Below, in pieces: positions 1 to 10,654 of a stretch of DNA of 64,000 nt. Under the pieces are notes generated by a model. It saw only the letters and a program-made list of their open reading frames with translations. It was not told the DNA's origin and searched no databases. The stretch spans positions 744,001-808,000 of the forward strand of contig NJPS01000022.1 of the NCBI GenBank assembly GCA_002946415.1, given 5' to 3'. The position numbers and the translations under genes were made by a program. The DNA is from Rutstroemia sp. NJR-2017a BVV2. Lineage: Eukaryota > Ascomycota > Leotiomycetes > Helotiales > Rutstroemiaceae. Position 1 is the stretch's first letter; each line of letters begins with the position of its first letter.

Positions 1-606
1 TTTACTGCGTCAATGATATCCCCTTTCTCCTACAAGATGTAAGCTACTGTGGGGAGTTCACAAGCCCCCTATGACACTTACAGTGAGCTTGGGATTAGGA
101 CATATAATACTAAATTGTCGGGGACTTTGAAAACGCAGCTTGTCGTTTTTATTTGGACCGTCTGACAATGGCTGTGTGCCCGTCGAGGCTGGTTCAACAC
201 CGTTCCTTAAATTCTTCAAGCGTTCCGCCACTACTTGACGGAGACGCCATCTTTCTTTTGATGGCCTTCTTGATAGGTCTTTTACGCGATGGATAAGAGG
301 TTCAGTTTCACCAGACTTCCTTCCCCCCAAAAGCAGGGAAGCTAGTGAAGGCTCAGGGCTGCGTTGAACGTCTGGATCATTATGATCAGCAGCATGTTCC
401 GTGCTTTCAGAATGAATCGTATCTAGCGATTCTAATTCCTCGGTTCGATCATTGATGTCTTTCCCTTCTTGCTCATTGCCGTCGTTAGAGCTGTGAGACG
501 ACAACCCTCTAATTATTCTGTAAGGCGACTGCAGGTGCCTCGACAGGGCGTGAGCGCTGCGTAATGTTGTGAGTCTCCGATAAGGGAGATGTAATATCTG
601 ATTCAT
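1..606 (-). CDS. Mitochondrial-type protein, 3' end off the left edge
   Basis: The reading frame starts at the ATG at 606-604 and runs 175 codons to 82. An intron with donor GTAAGT (81-76) and acceptor TTGTAG (ends at 30) follows, 52 nt long. The frame stays open through 29-1 in the right phase, so the gene continues past the left edge. Unspliced, the frame would stop about seven codons into the intron. The first 35 residues are rich in Arg, Ser and Leu with no acidic residue (begins MNQILHLPYRRLTTLRSAH), as expected of a mitochondrial presequence. Residues 40-75 are acidic and look disordered; residues 90-145 are basic. I do not recognise the family, and the diagnostic domain probably lies in the missing part. 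The mitochondrial location is an inference from the N-terminus alone. Confidence 0.7.
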
Positions 607-3600
607 CACGCTAGGAATAGCATAAGCGCTTCGCTTTCTGGCCTCGATGACCGAAAGCTTGCAGACCTAACGGTGAAGTGATATGCCAGAGTTCTGCGGG
701 TTTGAGATTTTGGATTAGTCATGTATATATCACGTGATGTAGCGGAGAGAAACGGCCGCGGGAGATCAGCCGCATTGACTCGAGAGAAAGGAGCATGGCT
801 GTTTGTTTCAATCCCATTAATGGCAGGGCTTGGAGCTATTGTTCGCAGTAACAAGTAACAATGATATGATGACTTGGTCGAAGGAAATTGGATTTACAGG
901 ACAAACATGAGATTCATGGTTATAATGGCTCGGATAAGATAGCTATGTCTCCTGAATAAAATTAATGAAGAGAGGTATAACTTCGGTTACTGGAGATAAT
1001 GTCCGGATGGGTTGCACTAATAGCAAACATCCTTTCAGAATAATGATATCAAAACTTGAATCTCAGGCAATCAGCTACGTCCATCAAATTGCTCATGCGC
1101 TCCCTCTCAGAATGTAGAATGCAGCATCAGACCGCTTTATCCACCACTGACCATAGCAGCCAAACAGAGGCGTTGAGTCGGGAAGACAGAGGCGTAATGG
1201 CTGCTCGAGGGCTTGCTGATGTGGAGGAGATAAATAACGAACAAAAAGGCTCGACCGCAAGATGCACCCAACCAATGACCAGCAACTTCGCGATTTCCCT
1301 CCTGGAGATCTAAAACGTACTTTTACCGAAGCAGCCTAGCTAGTGATACGAAAAGCTGCAGAAGGTTACGCTAACAAGATCACGACGCAGGTCGCTGCAA
1401 GCATCTCGTGCATTGCATAGAGCAGAGAACCCCGATGGTCGATTCTCACTGGTCGTTGGACGTTCGCTATTCAGGGGAGCCGGCTCCGTTGATGGAGCAA
1501 TAATCAGAAAAAGGAAGCGATACGGGGTACGAGCACTTCGCTTCCCGAACTGCCTTACAGTATGAAGCGAACTCTTCATCTGTCCATCTACCAGTAGACG
1601 TGCACACAGGTGGGATAATCTAGGATAATCTTTACCAAGAGGGAGGAAAGAGGGGCAGCACAGCATCACGTCAATCAAAACGAGGATGAAGGCAAATCAA
1701 TGAATCAATCAAATCACCTCAATCACACCAACAGCGTACCGGTATCCGAGCGAGATCCAACGATCTTGAGTTTTGAGCAGTAGTTGGTTGGTTGACGGTA
1801 ACCGGTAAATTACCCATGATGGGAGAAGGATTTCTGGGTATGTTTTAGTCAGAGTACTTGCAGCGAAATAAATGAGCGACTTTTTGAAAGATATGTCGCC
1901 TCGTCTCGGCTCGCCTGAATCGCTTATCCCGGTTCTAAAAAGAACATTACGGTCGGTACTTTTAGAAGTCACTGCACTGCACTGCCCTGAGCGATTCGAA
2001 CTTAGAAGCTTAGAAGGTGTGCACTGTGCAGTGTGCAGAGACCCTTGGGGCATATTTCCCTCACAATCGAATGAATGATGTGTTCTCGTATCTAATACGC
2101 GGCTGAAGGAATTAGGCCTGTTGTTTCTGAAATTTGACATGTCATGGACTTTTGGACCCTTGAAACATCTCTTTCTCTCTCGCGCTACTTGCAAGGTCCG
2201 GCTTGTGAGAGCGGTGGTTTGATATCGTAATGTCAAGGACTTAAGATGAAAACGAGGAGGGTACGAAATCCAGTGTCCTTCGTAGAATGACAATTTCAGG
2301 ATGATGACTTGGCCTTCACGGTTCCTTGACAAGAGTGGATCATTGAGCATATTCGATCTGCGCGTGCCCGCATTTTCACGGCAGCACCTGCCTGGGTAAA
2401 ATATGTGCGAGATATGCACGATATGCACGATATGCTTCTACGCGCATGTTGAAGACTTTTCTTCCTTTTTTCCCTTTTGCTAGTGGGTGGTGCGAGTGAA
2501 AAGTGCTCCCTTACATGCACATATCTGATATGCATTGGGGTTTGCGGCGCCATCCTCGGCCATTCCGGATTTACTTGACGAAAACCAATACAATAGAAAC
2601 AATTGAATGGTTTGGGATGGCGAAAATGGATGCATTTCTGGATATGGAAAAGGGAATTTCGAAGCAGTTTCTGCAATTCCATCCATAATAAATTGCTTGA
2701 CCTTTATTATTGTGTTATAAAGTGACACCCAGAGTACTTCCGTAGATTGACAAGATGATTTGAGGGGGAGACCTGACCAAGTACCTTTCAAAGAAGAACC
2801 GGGTAGATACTTGTGGGATAAAAATAGTACCCAACCAAGTCATACAACCGGGTCAACCCATAGAGCAGTTTAGAGACAGTTGAAGGCAAGCCTCCCCGCA
2901 AATAAATGTCAAAGCAGAGAGCATGGGAGGAGAAGAAGGCATCTTATCTCTGGCCCGGACAAGCAGTCTCTTTTCATCAGATGAACGAGTGCTCCGTAGG
3001 GAAGTAGGATGGATGGCTTGATGATGGTAGGGGGATGAGGGGGGGCGGCCGGTAGGATAGAGTATATACGCTCGTACGGTACTTGATACTTGATCATTTG
3101 ATCGGCTGGTAGCTCGCCAACCTTACTAGCAATCCCTACTCAGTTAATACAATTTCCCTTTTGGCCTCTGGGAGAGGTGTTGCTAGGGCCGGTTCTTTCT
3201 GGATGCAACGCTGTAACCAAGTCGAGCATGGAGGAGTATGGGTGCAATCTCTGGTCCAGACCCAGGTTGGCTCTTTTTCCGTTTCGGCACACACTATCAG
3301 CGATTCAGCAGAGAGGTCGGTCCTGTCTGGGTACTCGTATCGTACAGTGTTCCCGGCGCAGAAAGGCTCCTGCTCCGGACTTTTTCTTTTTTGACTGGTA
3401 CTGGTCCGGGTGACCCAGGATCTCACAATCGTAAATGGACATGTTGCCAGGTCCTTTTCACTAGCTACATTTTATGTATGTAGGTTCCTGTACTAGACTA
3501 CTAGTAGATTTCTTTTTGGGAAACTGGGAAGTAAGTAACCTTACTTCGTACGCACACGGTAGGTAGTCGTCTTGGATGATATCAGAATGGGCCGGTGGGA

Positions 3601-4366
3601 AGACGCAAGAGAGAGAGATGCGAGCGAGCGGGACGTTGGGAGCCGAGGATAAAATTGAATATGGGGACAGTGAATAAAAAGGGCGCGCAAAACAAGAAAA
3701 GCCTTTCAGCTCATTTCGATTGTTCGATGGACCGTCACGATCTACTCGGTAACCTTACGGGCACGGAAATACTTTGGTAGAATTACCTGAAGAAATCGGA
3801 TTACGGAAAGTAGGAGGGCAGAATACGGGAGTATTAAGCACAATAAAACACTTTTGCTGGAGAAACCTTGGAACTTTGTCATCCTCGACCTTGGCTCACC
3901 GGCTGCTCTTGGGAGGGGAGAACGCACCACCGCTGTCCGTCTGCATGGACCAGTCACCAAGGAGGAACTTTAAGGCCCTTGCCGATCTAGCCAAAAATAG
4001 CTTAGTCGCTCTCTGCCCTTTTGCGCCTAGCGTCCCTGCCAGCCCCAGGCAGAGTAGTACACTGGACGATTTCAACTCACTTCCTTCTCGAAGAGAATCT
4101 GTCGGTCCTTCGATCTTGAACGACCCCAACACCACCAACAACCCTCTTCGCCTTCTTCTCTTTTTTGGTAGTAGATTCAGTTGCATGTTCTTGCTGAAGG
4201 ACTCATGCTTCTGATCTCTACCGTCCATTCCTTTAATTACTAACCTTTAAACACTTTTATCACTCCTTTCTCTGCGAAATCACGAGTTATTCATCATTTA
4301 AAATTGGTCGCTTCTAACTGTCCTCCTCAGCCCTCGTAAGACACATATCTGGAGGCTTTTGAAATT
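607..4366. other. Gene-free stretch, 3.8 kb
   Basis: No reading frame here has convincing composition, splice signals or family resemblance. The longest (1709-2428, minus, 239 codons) has scrambled, Cys/Arg-rich content and no recognisable motif. A GATATGCAC-type unit is repeated about three times near 2411-2436. The right part probably holds the promoter and first non-coding exon of the gene at 4675. Confidence 0.5.
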
Positions 4367-4461
4367 GTATGTGCGAAGGATAATGCGAACCCTTTCACTA
4401 GACCTGCTTTCGCATGCCCAATGTCGTCGTTTGAGGGTGTACGTGCTAATTAAAACCGCAG
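4367..4461 (+). other. Probable 5'-UTR intron
   Basis: A donor GTATGT at 4367, a branch-like TGCTAAT at about 4444-4450 and an acceptor CCGCAG ending at 4461 define a 95 nt intron upstream of the ATG at 4675. It fits the splice signals of the other genes here. No transcript evidence is available. Confidence 0.5.
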
Positions 4462-4610
4462 ATTAGATTGTCGTCGTTGCTGTGCCGCCCGTACGCCCAT
4501 CTCACCTTCACGGTTCGAAAACCTCTTTCTCATCGTTCGTGCACCATACCTTGGATTGGTACTCGCGAGCGATTCCTTTTCGATATTTTGCGCCTTCTCT
4601 TTCGATACAT

Positions 4611-4706
4611 ATGGTACTTTTTCCCACGGGGGTTTCGTCTGATAGTTGGTTTGTCGAGGCGGATTTAGGTAAACATGGCAACCATGTCGACAACCGCACA
4701 AAATGA
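4611..4706 (+). promoter_or_regulatory. Upstream ORF overlapping the start at 4675
   Basis: An ATG at 4611 opens 31 codons in another frame and stops at 4706, 32 nt inside the main coding region. Ribosomes that translate it could not simply reinitiate at 4675, so it should depress translation. It could be removed if a second leader intron (a GTACTC donor near 4559 and the TTTAG just before 4670) is spliced out. Confidence 0.35.
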
Positions 4707-7269
4707 ACTCCTCGCCCCTTCTCAACTCCCAACCTTCGTCTTTCCAGCAAGAGGCTCTCCGTCATCGCCTCCAGCGACTTTCCCGAAAGCGACCGGTCGA
4801 CGCCCACTCTCGACACCTTCCGAGCTACCGAGCTTTACTTTCAATCCCTCAACCACACCTGTTACTCCATCTCCCGCAAGCCCTCCAGTGTCGCCGAGTC
4901 TTGCGAATTTCGACATCACAAATTCTTCGAGAGGTGCCGGTCATCGCAGAGGTACAAGCGAATTTATTGGGGGAGATGGAAAGAAAGGCTCGGGTCTAAT
5001 GAGCACAAGTCCCACCCAAGGCGACAACGTTCTACCTCCGCCAAATCCCGGAAGACGTGGACATGCCCATCGACGTTCAGCAGCCGTGTCCGCGCATGAT
5101 ATTCGCATGATCTTGAATCCTACCCCCTCGAGCACACCGCCAATACCGCGAGGGGGATCCGCGCCAAATTCTCCTTCTGCGCACGACCATCAACAGGGTC
5201 TTCTTGGGCTTGAAAAACCGACCAGCTCTGATGATGCTTCTCCGATAAAGCCTCTGAATCGTACTCGCGTCGGCTTCTCGGATAATGTAGAGTTCATTCC
5301 CAGGCCCGTCAGTGTTGTTTCTAGCGATACATCAAGCACAGTGACGATGCGACCATCTCATTCACTATCCGGATCCTTGAGCTCAATTGTATCTGGAGGG
5401 AATTCTACTCCTCCGAACAAGGATCTTCTTGCACTCCCGTCACCTAACCTTCGTGCAGCTGATTTGAGACCAAAGACTGCAGGTGCAATTCCAGAGCCAA
5501 TCAAGAATATACCACAACCCATAGAAACTTGCCCATCGCAAAGGAGACGTGGCTCCATGCCATTGCTAGATGATATAGCCTTTGCTGCGCCATCCAGTCC
5601 AAGGAAGAAATGGAGTTTCTTCGGCCACGAGACAGCATCTGGAAACTCTTCTCCCAACCGTTCTCGTCCTGTTAGTTCGACTTCAGCAGAGAGATCTCCT
5701 GAAATTGCTCCCCACACCTCGGGACCTCCAAGCCCAAAGATTAACATTATAGATGTTCACATGCCATCTATCGAACCCTCAAGCTCTCGCCGGTCATCCA
5801 TTTCGAGGAAGTCGGGGAAGAAGCAGAAGAAAGTCAAGTCATGGGCAGGTTCAATCTTGTCGAGGAAATCTCGCACTCGAAGTCAGAAGAAGAAGACCGG
5901 TCGCCGCTCAGCCACCCCGCCCATACGTCCCTATACAGCAATGAGCGATTCCGCCGCACTCGATCTTCCCTCATTAACAACCCATGAGGAGCACCCCTCT
6001 CCTTCTCCAGTTCAAGATAATAACTTCGCATCATGGAAGCCACGACAAATTACACCTCAAGATGATGAGGCTATGAGCCCGATCATTGATTTGGATGCAG
6101 CTCTTGGACCGTTCAATACACCATCTACTTACGATGCCGCCTGGGATGCATCGCAAAAGACATCCTCCAAGAGACGAATGCACAGCGCAGCCGGCATGGG
6201 TGGATTTATTGGGCCTGGCATGCATTACCATCGTCGAGCCGAGAGTGCACCAGAGATGGTTCCATTTGAGAACCGCTTCGGAATTCACCGTCTTGGAAGC
6301 AGTTCCACAATGGCTGATGTGTTTGAAGAGGATGAGGAAGATGACGAGTGGGAAGATACCAAAGCTTCATCTGATAAGGAATCTCTAAATAGGACAGATG
6401 ACGAGGACCAGAATGCTCTCGGGATTGATATCACAATCGTTGATGCAGAACCAGTTTCTACCGAACAAACATCGGACTTGACACCTGATGAGTCGGACCC
6501 ACAATGCCTAAGCCGAAAAAGTAGTGGATTGAGCGACAGTGAACCCAAGAATGCAAGTTCGAGTGCGAAATCTGAGCATTCCAATATCTCAGTGAAGGAT
6601 GAGCTGGTCTTAGAGGAAGAATCCAACAACCCAATCGAAATTGCAGATGATTCTATTCCTCCTAGACCTGATTCCGGCGCACAATCTTCCGAATCTACCG
6701 CCACACCACCCTTCCGGCCACGACCTGCTAAGGAATTAGCGCCGGTAGAAATCAACCCATTCGCATTACAACCTCCTTACCAGTTCACTCCTAACAGCCC
6801 ACACTCAACCATCCAGTCTTCATTCCCATCTCCTCGTTCTCCCTTCTCTTACGACACGCAACGAATCTCCACCGCTCAATCGTCGATCGCCGATGAGAAC
6901 GCATTTCACTCCTTATTACTTGGTGAACCAGGCCCAGAACTCAGGATGTCTGTCGATGACGTCCCGTCTTTGACAAGCAGCAACTCAACCATGACCCGAG
7001 AAAGCGGTCCAAACCTAGGTTACATCTTCCGAGATGGTCAGCGCTCAGCATCAGTTTCTTCGGCGGTCGGCCCCAATCGCAAACGCTCAAGTATGGTCAG
7101 CCTGTCAAGGTTGATTAGCAGTTCCCATGGCGAGAGAAGCAAACTATCAATTGAATCCCGTGCACCCAGCAACTCAGAAAGCCAGAGCAAAGAACGGCAA
7201 AGCAAATCCAAACGAATCAGCCGCATGATTCAATTTTGGAAGCCAAAGGACTTGAAGGAATCTACTTGA
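4675..7269 (+). CDS. Large disordered proline/serine-rich protein (cell-wall proline-rich protein type)
   Basis: A single 864-codon exon starts at ATG 4675. The protein is almost wholly low-complexity: Pro/Ser/Thr-rich with many short basic patches. It has islands that look conserved: a HAHRRSAAVSAHD block at about residues 131-143, a VGFSDNVEFIPRPVSVVSS block near 200, SPRKKWSFFGHE near 310, and a Lys/Arg-rich stretch near 375-410. An acidic run (FEEDEEDDEWEDT) lies near 550. The last 70 residues are Ser/Arg-rich and end with RMIQFWKPKDLK. There is no signal peptide or membrane segment, so despite the name used for related fungal proteins ('cell wall proline rich protein') it is more likely an intracellular scaffold or regulator. 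The many S/T-P and RRxS motifs suggest phosphorylation. Family assignment is from memory of fungal annotations; the function is unknown. Confidence 0.75.
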   Translation: MATMSTTAQNELLAPSQLPTFVFPARGSPSSPPATFPKATGRRPLSTPSELPSFTFNPSTTPVTPSPASPPVSPSLANFDITNSSRGAGHRRGTSEFIGGDGKKGSGLMSTSPTQGDNVLPPPNPGRRGHAHRRSAAVSAHDIRMILNPTPSSTPPIPRGGSAPNSPSAHDHQQGLLGLEKPTSSDDASPIKPLNRTRVGFSDNVEFIPRPVSVVSSDTSSTVTMRPSHSLSGSLSSIVSGGNSTPPNKDLLALPSPNLRAADLRPKTAGAIPEPIKNIPQPIETCPSQRRRGSMPLLDDIAFAAPSSPRKKWSFFGHETASGNSSPNRSRPVSSTSAERSPEIAPHTSGPPSPKINIIDVHMPSIEPSSSRRSSISRKSGKKQKKVKSWAGSILSRKSRTRSQKKKTGRRSATPPIRPYTAMSDSAALDLPSLTTHEEHPSPSPVQDNNFASWKPRQITPQDDEAMSPIIDLDAALGPFNTPSTYDAAWDASQKTSSKRRMHSAAGMGGFIGPGMHYHRRAESAPEMVPFENRFGIHRLGSSSTMADVFEEDEEDDEWEDTKASSDKESLNRTDDEDQNALGIDITIVDAEPVSTEQTSDLTPDESDPQCLSRKSSGLSDSEPKNASSSAKSEHSNISVKDELVLEEESNNPIEIADDSIPPRPDSGAQSSESTATPPFRPRPAKELAPVEINPFALQPPYQFTPNSPHSTIQSSFPSPRSPFSYDTQRISTAQSSIADENAFHSLLLGEPGPELRMSVDDVPSLTSSNSTMTRESGPNLGYIFRDGQRSASVSSAVGPNRKRSSMVSLSRLISSSHGERSKLSIESRAPSNSESQSKERQSKSKRISRMIQFWKPKDLKEST

Positions 7270-8801
7270 ACAGTGCATAATGTTCGCACTTTAATACACT
7301 CTTGGCCCTCGAACACCCTCGAATTTTCCTCATGTTCTCACAAAATGCATGATAATATTGGATTCTATACGACGCGAACTTGGTACATATGACTGGAATG
7401 ATAGGATCGTGTTGCTTTTACCAAAACCATGGTTAGAGACGAACGAAATTCATGTGCATCTTTTCCTATTTTAGGATCTCAATCGATTTCAGATTAGTAT
7501 CCTGTTTTTTCGAGCTCCATTGGTTTATCTCTGGCAGAGCACTTTGAGCGAGACTATGGCGTTCTGAGTTTTTTTCAAGAAGGTGCGACAAAGAACAGTA
7601 TCTTTCCCTCCACTATTCGCAGATGCATCTATATCATATCCTTCCGAGCTCGGAAAACCTGTTGCATTCATGGGAAGATATACTGGTGATTAGGTCTTGA
7701 AACGGTTCTCAAAAATATATTAATGATAAAGCTGGCATGGGGTGGCATGAAGACAATTTTGTGTTGGTTTGGATTTTGCTTGCATTTTTGCTCGAATTCC
7801 CAGGAGCACTGGAAGGAAGAGCCGAATCTTTTTTTCATTTCCCTTCACGGGGCTTTTACAATTAAGGGGGTTTTAAAGGGAGGAGTGGTTACAAACTGCT
7901 TGCTGGTGGCGCAATATCTATCTATCTCAGATAACGGAAACAGATCTCTCATCTTCATTGGAGTGATAGAGAGGATGAACGGGATGGAAGGTGGTGGGTG
8001 GTGACATGTCTTTCTGTAGCGAGTAGACTGCGAGAGCACTCATACCTATTATGAAGGTTGATGTGATTATCATAATGAATATACTGAAACTAGAAGAAAT
8101 ACATTCCTTTGTGCAAATGCATATCTATTTGGCACTGATTTGACGTGTCAGAACTGCGTCTAGTCCTTCCTTCCGTAACTTGAAGTCTGGAAGTGTTTCG
8201 GTAGTGCCTGGTACTTGTAGATCAGGTCAACGATGAATGTCTCTCAGTCTATTGACTGCAGATTTACTGATCTATTTTTATCATAGCTAGATCGGTCCAA
8301 ATATATAATATATATATTAATTGAGTCAGGAGTGCCCTTTACAACTACTATCCCCTTTGCGCAGTATTAAATCATTTTACACTCGAACTTCATAAGATAA
8401 CTAGGTAGAGATTATTGCCAGCCAGCCTTGTGATTAATGGGTCTCGACCTCGGTAAAAGCCCCCAGATACTTTCCCCCAAAGCTCCAAGCTTGACCTCCA
8501 CCTCCAGCCTTTGTTTTATTCTTGACAACTCAGATTGTCACCGCACAACACGCAACACAATAAACAAACAATACAGTGTTGCCGATCCTTCGATAGTTCG
8601 AACAACTTACGAAAATAACTCCTCACTCTCTGCGATCATCTCAACAGCAGCAGTTCATTCCCACGACTTGCGAATCCGATTTCCCGCGCCCACCGGATCT
8701 ACAATTCTTACGAGAAGAAAAGAAAAGCTCCCTCAATCTCTCAATTCCACATACATAAATAAGCACAACACAAACCAGCACAGCGCACACTCACCGCAAT
8801 C
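7270..8801 (+). other. Intergenic: 3' flank of the disordered protein gene and 5' leader of pex4
   Basis: No supportable gene. The last 350 bases before pex4 are C/A-rich and fit a promoter and leader. A 131-codon frame at 8437-8832 runs out of this leader into the start of pex4 and is read as a shadow. Confidence 0.5.
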
Positions 8802-9311
8802 ATGCCCCCCTCTCCAACCAAGCGCATCCTAACCGAACTCTCCGCCTACAACAACAACCCGCCTTCCCCCACGGACTCCGGCCTGGTCGCGCTCGCCCCC
8901 TCTCCCTCCTCCCTCCTCTCTCTACACGCCATTCTCTGCTGCCCGGCCTCGTCGCCGCACTCCCTAGGCTACACCCACGGGCGCTGGCTCCTGTCCATTA
9001 CTCTCCCGCCCAACTATCCGCTGGCGCCGCCGGTCATCAAGTTCGTGACTAAGATCTGCCATCCGAATGTTAAGTGGGAGACGGGCGAGATCTGTCTGGA
9101 TGTGCTGGGGGATAAATGGACGCCGGTGTTGGGGGTGGTGGGCGCGCTAGAGTGTGTGGGGAGGTTGGTGGGGGAGGGCGGCGACGAGACGAGTCCGTTG
9201 AATGTGGAGATTGCGAGGTTGAAGGGATTGGGGGATGAGGTTGGGGCGAGGGGGTTGGTGGGGTGGTGGTGTGGGGAGGAGAGGTGGGATGGGGGTTTGG
9301 AGGAGTTGTAA
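8802..9311 (+). CDS. pex4: Ubiquitin-conjugating enzyme E2, peroxisomal Pex4 type
   Basis: An intronless 169-residue E2 starts at ATG 8802. The UBC fold is seen from the LPPNYPLAPPVIKF core (about 68-81) through the HPN motif (87-89) to the active-site Cys98 in GEICLDVL, followed by Trp106-Thr-Pro and SPLNVEIARL (131-140). Pex4 enzymes charge ubiquitin and pass it to the import receptor Pex5 on the peroxisome membrane, anchored by Pex22, so the receptor can be recycled. The short N-terminus (MPPSPTKRILTEL) and the late SPLNV motif fit the Pex4/UbcJ group rather than cytosolic E2s. The usual PYxGG segment is replaced by a diverged Ser/Leu-rich stretch. Codon use flips sharply in mid-gene: Leu is always CTN up to about codon 70 and mostly TTG after about 105; Arg is CGC early and AGG late. 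Confidence 0.85.
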   Translation: MPPSPTKRILTELSAYNNNPPSPTDSGLVALAPSPSSLLSLHAILCCPASSPHSLGYTHGRWLLSITLPPNYPLAPPVIKFVTKICHPNVKWETGEICLDVLGDKWTPVLGVVGALECVGRLVGEGGDETSPLNVEIARLKGLGDEVGARGLVGWWCGEERWDGGLEEL

Positions 9312-10654
9312 TGGAGTTGAGTGGGAGGTGTTTGGGAAGGGGAGGAGAAGTGGGACAAGAAATGGGATATGAGGACTTTAGATCTGGCAGAGTGAGGCAT
9401 AGAGCGGGCTGAACAAGGGCGAAACACCGCGAGAGCGACTAATGAGTAGACGACCGGCTGGATTTAATGAACGCACGATTACAGAAATGGGACAGCAAAA
9501 CAATGGGTAGATGACATATACGGACTTGCAACATATACCACGGAAACAGGATGCCTCCAACGGCGAACTTTCAAGGCGCCCTACGAGCCATAAACGATAC
9601 TCACCACGGAGTCAATATGTTATATCTCATGTCATCTATGATCCGCCAGATATTCTGGAATCTGGAGTTTGTCTTTTTACATATTGCGCCAGATTACCTT
9701 GTACAGACAGACGTAGGCCCAGAACCAACCAGATAAAGCAAAGATGATGGAGAGAGGAGCCAAATACAGGAGTGGCAAGCAAGCAGGACGTCCTATCAGA
9801 GATCCGGATTGGAGTTAGGATAGGAAGGGGATTGGGGTGGTGTTTTTTGCTTATATTTCTCGATTTTGGGCTGGCTTTCTTTGGATATAGCTAATGTATG
9901 CTCGACGAGTGTTTACATATAGTATAGGTATAGTTAATGATAGATATGGATTTCCTTTTTTGAGACGCATATATGAGCATACCTACCTATCTGTCTAATC
10001 ACTAGGTTGGCTTTGCCATGAGATGAAATCTCGTGCTTTCTACTTCGTCCACCTGAATATTACATAGGTCAAGTGTATTTAGCCTGACTACCCTTTTACT
10101 TAACTAACCAAACGTGACGGCGAGACAATTGTAAAGTTCGTAGAATCTCATAGTACAATTCAACAAACAGAAGAAGAATGATAACTCCTTTCTATGGTAT
10201 AAATACAAAAAGAAAACACATACATGAGAACCACAAGCACAACTCATACGAATGGATCAGATCAGAGCCAGAGTACAAGAGATAAGTAGTTCCATCCCAT
10301 ACATACTGTTGCTCTCATCTCATCTCATCTCCCTTCCCTTCCTTGTATCATAAATAATTTGTATTTTGATTTTTACACAAATATATGATATCCCCATTCG
10401 TCCGCCGGTTCCGTCCTCTTCTACTCCAAACCCGCACACCCCGCCTGTATTTCCCCTTTTTTTAATCCCGCCTCCCGTTTCCCGCTCGCTGACTGACTGA
10501 CTGACAAAACAACATATCCATCCAAAAAAGTATTATGTGGTTGGTTCTAGTGTGTGATCAAAAAATATCTATGGTGAAGGTAGGGCTGGTAGAGAGAACG
10601 GTATGTGCTTGAGTGGAAACCGAGAATCATGTGCCGGACATTTTCAGGTTTCGC
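9312..10654. other. Intergenic between tail-to-tail pex4 and mnn9
   Basis: This holds the 3' flanks of two convergent genes. The first 60 bases continue the G-rich bias of the pex4 3' end. Small frames at 9511-9747 have no coding character. AT-rich stretches near 9880-10000 and 10130-10400 may contain poly(A) signals. Confidence 0.5.

Noticed and set aside
1709..2428. 239-codon minus-strand open frame
   Set aside because: Composition is scrambled (many His, Arg, Cys), no motif or splice signal, and it overlaps other random frames in a gene-free region.
3774..4214. 146-codon plus-strand open frame upstream of the 4675 gene
   Set aside because: The opposite strand is open as well (3896-4228), there is no family resemblance, and it lies in the likely promoter of the next gene.
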